Source of the DNA: CAZPBC01 sp964584775
GTDB lineage: Bacteria > Chlamydiota > Chlamydiia > Chlamydiales > SLFE01
NCBI GenBank assembly: GCA_964584775.1
Contig: CAZPBC010000004.1
Coordinates: 1 to 64,000 of the forward strand
Direction of reading: 5' to 3'
Length of the DNA: 64,000 nt
The translations under genes and the position numbers were made by a program. The notes beneath the pieces were generated by a model that saw only the letters and a list, made by a program, of their open reading frames with translations, had not been told where the DNA came from and made no database searches. Shown here in pieces: positions 54,577-61,745 of this stretch (its first letter is position 1; every line of letters begins with the position of its first letter).

Positions 54577-55609
54577 GACCCATGACCTCCAAGCTAGCCC
54601 GCATCTTACGCAGGAGCTCTTCCCACTCACTGTCAAAACGGCTCTCTGAGATCACACCAGCACCGATCCCTAAGCGAGAATGCTCTTTGTCCCACTGGAC
54701 ACCTCGGATGGCAACCACAAGAGTCGTTTGGTCTCTCTCTTTCGAGTAGACGCCCGCAGGTGCACCGTATCGTCCCCGTGGCTCGAGCCGATTGTACCCT
54801 TTTAGCCACTCTTGTCCCTCTTCTTTAGGATAAGCCCCAAGAGCAGGCGTTGGGTGGAGCGCACTCACGAGGTCTTTAAAGCTAGGATCTGCATTCAATT
54901 GAAGCGCAATCTCTGTTTTAAGGTGGTAGAGTGCTCCCGCTTTTTGTAAACCGATCTCTCCCACACGAACGGTTCCGAAAGGCTCAAGCTCTCGAGAAAT
55001 ACTTTCGACAACAATCTGGTGTTCACGTCTCTCTTTCGGGTCATTTAAAAAAGCATCCGTGTCCTCATGATGCCCAAGGGTTCCCGCAAGAGCCATCGTG
55101 TGCAAGACATTTCCTTTTTTATCAAACAGCAGTTCCGGCGTCGCTCCAAGCAGCCCCCCATCTTCATTCCAAAATCCGTATGGGGAGAGCGTGTCTGACT
55201 TACTCAGAAAAGCAGCAATCATTTGCTCGCGCTCGGAAGGGTCAATGGCATCCCCTCTTTCAGCAAACAAATAGGGAACTGCCTTGACTAACTGCTCACT
55301 ATCCAAAAGTTCTTTCAAACGACAAAAGCGTTGGTGGAATAATCCTTTTGATGGAGGTGTCCATTTACGAGACACCTTTTCCTCTGAGTCGAGAATAGGC
55401 CAGCGCTTCCTTGCCTCATCTAAAGAAAGTTCCTTGGTCTGCTGAAAACAGAGCCAAGGTTTCTCCTCAGACAGAAAAAAGCGTGGAAAGTAGAAGCTGT
55501 GTGAGGCTGTCTTCGAGGGCTCCGTGCTCCACTCAGATTCTCCCCAGCCGATGATCACTTGGTCACCCTGTTTGAAAAGGGCTCCACTTTGGAAAAACTC
55601 TTGATCCAT
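54569..55609 (-). CDS. menF: Isochorismate synthase
   Basis: Converts chorismate to isochorismate, the entry to menaquinone. The 346 residues cover the chorismate-binding domain: LLGATPELLFDKKGNVLHTMALAGT, the conserved HQIVVESISREL, LHPTPALGAYPKEE, and YGAPAGVYSKERDQTTLVVAIRGVQ with GAGVISESRFDSEWEE. It is the first gene of the operon, with 54 nt to the divergent transporter gene. It is smaller than E. coli MenF (~430) because the N-terminal part is reduced. Confidence 0.93.
   Translation of the reverse strand: MDQEFFQSGALFKQGDQVIIGWGESEWSTEPSKTASHSFYFPRFFLSEEKPWLCFQQTKELSLDEARKRWPILDSEEKVSRKWTPPSKGLFHQRFCRLKELLDSEQLVKAVPYLFAERGDAIDPSEREQMIAAFLSKSDTLSPYGFWNEDGGLLGATPELLFDKKGNVLHTMALAGTLGHHEDTDAFLNDPKERREHQIVVESISRELEPFGTVRVGEIGLQKAGALYHLKTEIALQLNADPSFKDLVSALHPTPALGAYPKEEGQEWLKGYNRLEPRGRYGAPAGVYSKERDQTTLVVAIRGVQWDKEHSRLGIGAGVISESRFDSEWEELLRKMRASLEVMGLG
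54586..54590 (-). promoter_or_regulatory. Ribosome-binding site GGAGG that selects a TTG start for menD
   Basis: GGAGG on the minus strand is nine nt from TTG (54576-54574). An ATG two nt after GGAGG (54582-54580) is in the menF frame, too close to the site and codes for only four residues. The site thus supports TTG initiation of menD within the last codons of menF. Confidence 0.6.
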
Positions 55610-55650
55610 GGGACCAATTCTCCATGCTTTATCTAATTTTTTTCAACAGG

Positions 55651-55656
55651 TATAAT
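55651..55656 (+). promoter_or_regulatory. Perfect TATAAT just ahead of the MHS transporter gene
   Basis: TATAAT ends 7 nt before the ATG at 55664. The -35 region at 17 nt (TTTATC, 55628-55633) is weak. No Shine-Dalgarno lies between box and start codon (ctttggc). As a -10 element it would place the 5' end of the mRNA at or next to the ATG. Confidence 0.45.
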
Positions 55657-55663
55657 CTTTGGC

Positions 55664-56932
55664 ATGACTCAGAATACTTGGAGGAGTAAGCCTCTCTACT
55701 CAGCAGCTTTAGGGAATGTGATTGAGATGTACGACTTCACTCTCTACGCCTACCTCTCCCCCCTGCTCGGACAACTCTTCTTTCCCTCAAGCCACCCAGC
55801 GACCTCGCTACTCTCCACCTACTTAGTCTTTGCTGTAGGGTTTCTTATCCGTCCTTTTGGGGGTCTCTTCTTTGGAAAAATTGCAGACAAATGGGGTCGT
55901 AAAAGGTCTCTGTTTTTATCAGTCCTCCTAATGTCCGTTCCCACCTTCTGCATTGGAATGCTACCCACCTACCACACCATCGGACTTTGGGCTCCTCTAC
56001 TACTTGCAACCCTGCGCCTTCTACAGGGCTTCTCTGTAGGCGGAGAGTATGTCAACTCCATCCTCTATTTAACAGAACATGCGCCCCCCTCTAAAAAGGG
56101 ATGGATGGGCAGCTTTGTGCTGACTTCTGCAACTATCGGGTGGATTTTAGGGTCTTACACGGCCCATCTGATCACTCGTCTCTTTTCCCCTGATACCCTT
56201 CTTCTATATGGATGGAGACTCCCCTTTTTAATCGGAGGCGTCCTTGCTCTCATTGGATGCTACTTCAGAAGCAGCCTGGTGGAAACTCCAGAGTTTCAGG
56301 AAGTGAAAGAGACACCCGCTCCCTCACTTCGCTCTGTTGTCCAAAAAGAAAAATGGACCCTCTTCAAAGTGATCCGATTAAATACCCTTCCTACGATCGC
56401 TGGGTATTTACTTTTCGCCTATATGCCAAGCTATCTCCACCTTCATACTGACCTTTCTTTAGAACGAGCTCTTTTGATCAACAGCTGGATGCTAATGCTC
56501 TTCCTGGGGCTGACACCTCTAATGGGATACCTCTCTGACAAATGGGGAAAAGAGGAGCTCATGAAGGGTGCTGGAGTGGGTTTCATTCTTCTATCTCCTC
56601 CACTCTTTTATCTCATTGCATCAGGAGCTTCTGAAACTGCAATCCTTTGTGCTCTGTCGATTCTAACACTCTTACAGGCGACCTACCACGCTCCCTTACC
56701 AGCATTGATGTCAGAGAGTTTTCCTACGAAGATACGTGGAACAGGAGTCTCTCTTGCGTACAACAGTGCGGTCTCTCTTTTTTCAGGAACCACGCCACTC
56801 ATGTGCACGTTCTTGATTAGCGCAATGGGAATGTCTTTCGCACCGGGAATCTATTTAATGTGTGCAGGAGTGCTGTCCCTTACAGGACTATTAAACTCTT
56901 TGAGCCACTTCATCCAAGAGAAGACGGCTTGA
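55664..56932 (+). CDS. MFS transporter, metabolite:H+ symporter (ProP-like) family
   Basis: A 422-residue carrier with 12 predicted helices. The N-terminus YSAALGNVIEMYDFTLYAYLSPLLG and GLFFGKIADKWGRKRSLFLSVLLMSVPTF, then RLLQGFSVGGEYVNSILYLTEHAP, are typical of the MHS group that imports betaine, proline, dicarboxylates or citrate. The osmosensing coiled coil of true ProP is absent, so the substrate stays open. It overlaps the opposing Nudix gene by 42 nt. Confidence 0.9.
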   Translation: MTQNTWRSKPLYSAALGNVIEMYDFTLYAYLSPLLGQLFFPSSHPATSLLSTYLVFAVGFLIRPFGGLFFGKIADKWGRKRSLFLSVLLMSVPTFCIGMLPTYHTIGLWAPLLLATLRLLQGFSVGGEYVNSILYLTEHAPPSKKGWMGSFVLTSATIGWILGSYTAHLITRLFSPDTLLLYGWRLPFLIGGVLALIGCYFRSSLVETPEFQEVKETPAPSLRSVVQKEKWTLFKVIRLNTLPTIAGYLLFAYMPSYLHLHTDLSLERALLINSWMLMLFLGLTPLMGYLSDKWGKEELMKGAGVGFILLSPPLFYLIASGASETAILCALSILTLLQATYHAPLPALMSESFPTKIRGTGVSLAYNSAVSLFSGTTPLMCTFLISAMGMSFAPGIYLMCAGVLSLTGLLNSLSHFIQEKTA

Positions 56933-57291
56933 TTCAAAAGTGAGCCTCTGTCTCGCCTCTTCAAACGAGAACCATCCTCCGTCTTTGACCTCTTCCGGTT
57001 GAAGCTGAATTTTTCCCTTCACCTCGGCAAGAAAGAATGTCACTCTTTTATCAAAAGTCACGTTATCGCGAGTGAAGTGGTATTCGTGAAAAAGGGGCTC
57101 GTCTGAAAGTAGGCGCGACAGGGTGAATCCTGTTTCTTCGAGAAGTTCACGCTCTGCTGCAGCGAAGTGGGACTCCCCCTCCTCTTTGTGGCCCTTTGGA
57201 AACTCCCAGAAACCCTCTGTCCTCTGNNNNNNNNNNGAGGAGTCGTGGTTTGAGTTCCCTGCAGAGGGATGATTCCATAGCACTCTATCAT
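56891..57291 (-). CDS. Nudix hydrolase, probably Ap4A hydrolase (interrupted by an assembly gap)
   Basis: A Nudix protein with the full box FPKGHKEEGESHFAAAERELLEETGF and a conserved GFWEFP before it. The adjacency to fabF matches the chlamydial Nudix Ap4A hydrolase as I recall it. The start MIECYGIIPLQGTQTTTP is readable from the ATG at 57291 (overlapping the fabF stop as TGATG), but the ten N at 57227-57236 shift the frame relative to the box. With the placeholder of ten the frames differ, so the true gap length should be 2 modulo 3. No sign of an actual mutation is seen. The 3' end overlaps the MHS transporter gene by 42 nt. Confidence 0.8.
57227..57236. other. Run of ten N (assembly gap) within the Nudix gene
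   Basis: Ten unknown bases. A fixed round number suggests a scaffold placeholder rather than a measured gap. It falls within the Nudix coding sequence between its first strand and the GFWEFP region. The missing codons should encode a beta strand like those that precede the Nudix box. Confidence 0.95.
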
Positions 57292-58538
57292 CACTCAAAC
57301 TTCGAAAAGATGATAGAGGCGTTGTGTCCACCAAAACCGAAAGAGTTGGATAACGCTGCTTTGATAGGAGCTTTTGTGCGTTTTGTCGGAAGTTGGAAAC
57401 GGATGCCCTCTTCTGGATCTGTTAGATTGATCGTAGGGTGGATCTCACCTGTTTCTAACGCTTTCACAGAGACCACCGCCTCGAGACCTCCAGCAGCCCC
57501 AAGCCCATGACCAATCATTGACTTGGTCGCATTCATATAGATTTTCTCTGGCTGACTGAACACTTGATTCACAGCGTTGAGCTCAGCAACATCTCCAAGC
57601 GGAGTGGAGGTGGCGTGTGCATTGATGTAGTCAATGGCACTTTCATCAATTCCAGCATCCTTCAAAGCCTCTTCCACACAGCTCTTCACACCGAGGCCAT
57701 CTCCTCTAGGTTCCGTCATATGGTGAGCGTCACAAGTGACTCCACCACCCAGATACTCAGCTAGAATTTTTGCCCCACGTTTTTCAGCATGTTCGAGAGA
57801 CTCAAGAACGAGGATTCCAGCTCCCTCCCCCATGACAAATCCATCGCGGGCTTTATCAAAGGGACGAGAAGCCTCTTCAGGTGAATCATTACGCGATGAG
57901 AGCGCACGACAAGCGCAGAAGCCTCCTAGGCCAATCGAGTTAATAGGAGCTTCCACACCACCTGTGACAATCAAATCAGCCATTCCACTACGGATATGAT
58001 TCGCTGCATTGATGATAGAATAGTTTCCTGTTGCACAAGCTGTAGAGAGCGAGTAGTTCGGACCCATAAAGCCGTAGTCCATCGCCAATAAAGCTCCACT
58101 CATGTTTGTGATGACAAAAGGAACAAAGAAGGGGTTCATTCGACGAACGCCCTTGTCACGAAGCGTCACCACACCATCATAAAAAATCTGCATCCCTCCC
58201 ATTCCAGAGCCAATGATCGCTCCAAGTTTTGGAGAATTTAGTGAGCGCGCATTCTCTTCTGTGATGCCGGCTTGAGCAAGAGCTTTTTTTCCAGCCACTA
58301 AAGCGTAGGCAATAAACTTGTCAATGCGTCTTGCTTGCTTTCGATCGATGAGGTCTTCCGTATCAAAATCGTTGATCGCAGCAGCAAATTGAGTGGGAAA
58401 CTCCTCTACATCGAATTGTGAAATCTTTTTGACGCCCGATTCTCCACAGAGAAGCTTTTCATAAAAGTCATCCACGTCATTTCCAAAACAGGAAGCAACC
58501 CCAAGACCTGTGACAACAACACGTTGATTCTTATTCAC
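57291..58538 (-). CDS. fabF: 3-Oxoacyl-[acyl-carrier-protein] synthase II
   Basis: Elongating condensing enzyme of type II fatty acid synthesis, 415 residues. The catalytic triad is visible: Cys in STACATGNYS, His in INAHATSTPLGD and His in KSMIGHGLGAAGGLE. VVVTGLGVASCFGN at the start and SNSFGFGGHNASI at the end complete the family pattern. It overlaps rsfS by 4 nt upstream, and the Nudix gene overlaps its stop. Confidence 0.97.
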   Translation of the reverse strand: MNKNQRVVVTGLGVASCFGNDVDDFYEKLLCGESGVKKISQFDVEEFPTQFAAAINDFDTEDLIDRKQARRIDKFIAYALVAGKKALAQAGITEENARSLNSPKLGAIIGSGMGGMQIFYDGVVTLRDKGVRRMNPFFVPFVITNMSGALLAMDYGFMGPNYSLSTACATGNYSIINAANHIRSGMADLIVTGGVEAPINSIGLGGFCACRALSSRNDSPEEASRPFDKARDGFVMGEGAGILVLESLEHAEKRGAKILAEYLGGGVTCDAHHMTEPRGDGLGVKSCVEEALKDAGIDESAIDYINAHATSTPLGDVAELNAVNQVFSQPEKIYMNATKSMIGHGLGAAGGLEAVVSVKALETGEIHPTINLTDPEEGIRFQLPTKRTKAPIKAALSNSFGFGGHNASIIFSKFE

Positions 58539-58897
58539 TTTAAATTCCTCTCCACTTGGATCTGCACATCGACGATCTTTCCTTCACTCCAAAGCTTTTC
58601 TAACCCATACTGCACTCGAACACCGGGAGCAAAAAGATGGACGACGACATCAACAAAGTCGACAACCACCCAGTCTCCATGGGCAAGGCCTTCGACATGG
58701 CATACATCGTAACCTTGCTTATCCATTGCCTCGATGATCGCGTCTGCTAACGCTTTTGTGTGTCTCGAGGCGGTACCTTCGGCAATAATGAAGTAGTCTG
58801 TCAGGGTTGACTCATCTCGAACATCGAGAACAAAGATATTTAAACCTTTCTTGTCGAAGATCGTTTGTGCAATTAAATTCAGTATTTTATGAGTCAT
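58535..58897 (-). CDS. rsfS: Ribosome silencing factor RsfS
   Basis: A 120-residue RsfS/YbeB (iojap) protein that binds L14 and blocks subunit joining when nutrients are scarce. The core is FVLDVRDESTLTDYFIIAEGTASRHTKALADAI and EGLAHGDWVVVDFVDVVVHLF, both classical. It lies between nadD (5 nt upstream) and fabF (4-nt overlap). The pairing nadD-rsfS is common in bacteria. Confidence 0.95.
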   Translation of the reverse strand: MTHKILNLIAQTIFDKKGLNIFVLDVRDESTLTDYFIIAEGTASRHTKALADAIIEAMDKQGYDVCHVEGLAHGDWVVVDFVDVVVHLFAPGVRVQYGLEKLWSEGKIVDVQIQVERNLK

Positions 58898-58902
58898 TCA
58901 CA

Positions 58903-59487
58903 CTAAGAGTATAGTTGATGTTTTACAATGTAGTCTATGACTTTTTCCGGGAGAAGGTGTGCTGAGCAAAGCCCTTTTTTGAAGCGTTCACGGATCTCTG
59001 TGCTCGAGATATCTAGAGCACGGGTGGGGGTGATTCCCTTTTGAAGTGGGGCCAGAAGCTGAGAATGGTCTAGGTCAGTCCCAGGACGCCATCCAACAAA
59101 GAAATCCACCAGCTGAACCAACTCATCAACCTCTTTCCAACGGCTCACACCCGCTGCGGCGTCACTACCTAGAAAAATCGAGTATGCGTTCTCAGAAGCC
59201 TCCTCAAGGAGAAGTCGGACCGTGTCAATCGCATAAGACACCCCTTCTCTTCTGACCTCGTCTTCCCTAACCTTGAAATGCGGATAGGGCTCTACAGCAA
59301 GCCTTGTCATTTCAAGACGGCGCTCTGCATCTGTGACATTTTGATCTTGTTTAAAGGGTGAAATACCTGCAGGAAAGACCCAAACCTCATCAAGGTCGTT
59401 TTTTTCATAGAGATCGACGGCTAGACTTAAGTGCCCAAAGTGAATGGGATCAAACGTCCCCCCAAAAAGTCCTATGCGTTTATTCAT
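58903..59487 (-). CDS. nadD: Nicotinate-nucleotide adenylyltransferase
   Basis: Transfers AMP to nicotinate mononucleotide in NAD synthesis. The 194 residues include the nucleotidyltransferase start GLFGGTFDPIHFGHL, VFPAGISPFKQ and the C-terminal ISSTEIRERFKKG. The overlap with glnN is 4 nt. Presence of NadD indicates that the cell makes NAD at least from the mononucleotide level. Confidence 0.95.
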   Translation of the reverse strand: MNKRIGLFGGTFDPIHFGHLSLAVDLYEKNDLDEVWVFPAGISPFKQDQNVTDAERRLEMTRLAVEPYPHFKVREDEVRREGVSYAIDTVRLLLEEASENAYSIFLGSDAAAGVSRWKEVDELVQLVDFFVGWRPGTDLDHSQLLAPLQKGITPTRALDISSTEIRERFKKGLCSAHLLPEKVIDYIVKHQLYS

Positions 59488-61673
59488 ACGTGAAAGAGCA
59501 GTTCTCGGTATTTAGGAAGCGGCCAATATTCATCAAAGCAATATCGTTCCAAGTAGTCCACCTCCTCACGTAGAGACTCAGATAAGTCAGTGAGCTCATT
59601 TGCAAAGAAGTCGCCTTTCTTTTGAATGTCCTCAATCTTCGACCCTTCTATCCAACACTCTTCTAGTTCAATCGCTAACTCTGAAGCACGGTCGAGGGAA
59701 CGAGAAAGATTTTCCAGCTTCGATTGCATAAAAGGCATTTTCACTTTTGACCCATCAATCTTATCCAAATTCACTAGAAGCTTAGCGAGATCTTTTTGGG
59801 TCTTGACAACAGCAGGAACTACCAGTGTGTGGAACATATCCAACATCAGTCGAATCTCGATTTCTGCCGTTTGAATATAGGTCTCCATAGAGATTTCGTA
59901 ACGGCTCTCTAATTCATTTTTCGTTAAGATCCCCTCAAAAATTTCAGCAGCTTGAGAACTCTTTAAAGAAGCAAAAGCAGATGTCGATTTTTTGAGATTC
60001 GGAAGATTTCTCTCTTTAGCAAGTCCCACCCAATCATTGCTGTAATTATCGCCTGTAAAGCGAATACGTTTGGATTCCTTGAGGTATTTTTGCAAGACGG
60101 GCGTCAGTGCCTTCAAAAACTCTTCTTGCGAATAGCCTTCTTTTAAACTCTCTTCAATTTCATCCAGAATGAGACTGAGACTTTTTGCAACACCGGAATT
60201 CAGTACTGTCGCTGAAAAGGCTGGACTTGCAATAGATCCAAGAGCTCGGAACTCAAACTTATTCCCTGTGAATGCAAAAGGAGATGTCCGGTTGCGATCT
60301 GTCGTGTGTTTTGGTAAATCAGAGATGGTCGTCAGCGAGAACTGATAGCGGTCATCTCGCACTTCGGATTTATGAAATCCCTTCTCTTCGATGTTCTCAA
60401 GCAGCTCTTCGAGCACTCTTCCAAGATAGACAGAGATAATTGCAGGAGGAGCTTCATGCCCGCCCAGGCGCGTGTCATTGGATCTTGATGCAATACTTGC
60501 ACGAAGGAGCTCGGCATTCTTATCAACCGCATGCAAAGTGGCTGTCAGCAGCACAAGAAAGTGGAGGTTGTTTTCAGGAGTCGCCGTGGGATCGAGCAGG
60601 TTAATCCCCGTGTCCGTGATGACAGACCAGTTAAAGTGTTTTCCAGATCCATTGATCCCCGCAAAGGGCTTCTCATGCAGAAGACAGGCAAGACCGTGTT
60701 CTTCGGCTGTCTGGCGCATGATCTCCATCAAGAGGATGTTGTGATCGATCGCGACGGTGGTCTTTTCATATACAGGCGCTACTTCATGCTGAGCAGGAGC
60801 CACCTCATTGTGTCGAGTCTTTAAAGGAATTCCCAGCTTAAGAGACTTATTCTCAAAGTCACTCATAAAACTGAGGACCCGGTCCTTCACTGTGCCAAAG
60901 TAGTGGTCTTGGAGCTCTTGTCCTTTGGGCGGCGGCGCTCCATAGACTGTCCTACCCGCAAGCATCAGATCTGGGCGTAATTTTTTGAGGGCTCGGTCAA
61001 TGACAAAATACTCTTGCTCTAACCCGAGTGTTGTAAAGGCATAGTTTGCCTCCACCCCGGTGAGTTTTAAGAGTCGGATCACCTCTTTGGAGAGTTTCTT
61101 TTCAGAGCGGATGACAGGAATCTTCGCATCCAGGATATCCCCTGTCCATGAAAAGAAGACAGAAGGAATGCAAAGAGTGACACCATCCCCTCCCTTCCAA
61201 ATAAAAGCGGGTGAAGTCGGATCCCACCCTGTATAGCCTCGAGCCTCATAAGTGGTCCTTAGTCCACCAGAAGGAAATGAGGAGGCATCAGGTTCGCCTT
61301 GTAGGAGCTGATTGCCAGTGAACTTTTCAATCACGTTATCAGAAAAAGTGCTCCACTCGATAAAAGCGTCGTGCTTTTCAGCAGAGGCGCCTGTTAGAGG
61401 CTGAAACCAGTGTGTGTAGTGTGTTGCACCGTGGCTGATCGCCCACTCCTTCATCGCAACAGCAATCGCATCCGCATTCTCAGGGCTGATGGCTTCGACT
61501 CCATCCATCGCCTTTTCCAAGTTTTCGAAGACAGCGGGAGGGAGCATGCTCCTCATCTGATTTTTTGAAAAAACAGCTGAGGCGAACTCTTCAGACGGAA
61601 GGCCTGTCGAGGGCTCCTTTCTGCATTGATTAGAAATGGGGGGGCGTGAAATCGCCTGTTCTCTTGGATTCAT
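59484..61673 (-). CDS. glnN: Glutamine synthetase type III
   Basis: Makes glutamine from glutamate, ammonia and ATP. With 729 residues it has the GSIII size, about 1.5 times GSI. Motifs are HYTHWFQPLTGASAEKHDAF, GLEQEYFVID, HEVAPVYEKTTVAIDHN, NGSGKHFNWS and the large C-terminal helical region. The N-terminus (first ~25 residues) is poorly conserved. It is the first of the operon glnN-nadD-rsfS-fabF-nudix, overlapping nadD by 4 nt. Chlamydiaceae lack glutamine synthetase as far as I recall, so this is a metabolic gain over pathogens. The 72-nt upstream region has no convincing promoter. Confidence 0.96.
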   Translation of the reverse strand: MNPREQAISRPPISNQCRKEPSTGLPSEEFASAVFSKNQMRSMLPPAVFENLEKAMDGVEAISPENADAIAVAMKEWAISHGATHYTHWFQPLTGASAEKHDAFIEWSTFSDNVIEKFTGNQLLQGEPDASSFPSGGLRTTYEARGYTGWDPTSPAFIWKGGDGVTLCIPSVFFSWTGDILDAKIPVIRSEKKLSKEVIRLLKLTGVEANYAFTTLGLEQEYFVIDRALKKLRPDLMLAGRTVYGAPPPKGQELQDHYFGTVKDRVLSFMSDFENKSLKLGIPLKTRHNEVAPAQHEVAPVYEKTTVAIDHNILLMEIMRQTAEEHGLACLLHEKPFAGINGSGKHFNWSVITDTGINLLDPTATPENNLHFLVLLTATLHAVDKNAELLRASIASRSNDTRLGGHEAPPAIISVYLGRVLEELLENIEEKGFHKSEVRDDRYQFSLTTISDLPKHTTDRNRTSPFAFTGNKFEFRALGSIASPAFSATVLNSGVAKSLSLILDEIEESLKEGYSQEEFLKALTPVLQKYLKESKRIRFTGDNYSNDWVGLAKERNLPNLKKSTSAFASLKSSQAAEIFEGILTKNELESRYEISMETYIQTAEIEIRLMLDMFHTLVVPAVVKTQKDLAKLLVNLDKIDGSKVKMPFMQSKLENLSRSLDRASELAIELEECWIEGSKIEDIQKKGDFFANELTDLSESLREEVDYLERYCFDEYWPLPKYRELLFHV

Positions 61674-61745
61674 ACCCTTATCTTCCTAAAATACTCTCAA
61701 AGGTGCAAGAAGTATTTGAATTAAAGATGGCTGGAAATAAAGAGG

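Noticed and set aside
57227..57236. Frameshift or pseudogene in the Nudix gene
   Set aside because: The shift coincides exactly with a run of ten N, so the assembly gap explains it.
56891..57334. Extended Nudix frame beginning at 57334
   Set aside because: The part upstream of the N run is in a frame that is fabF-antisense-like nonsense; the family-like N-terminus begins at 57291 in the other frame.
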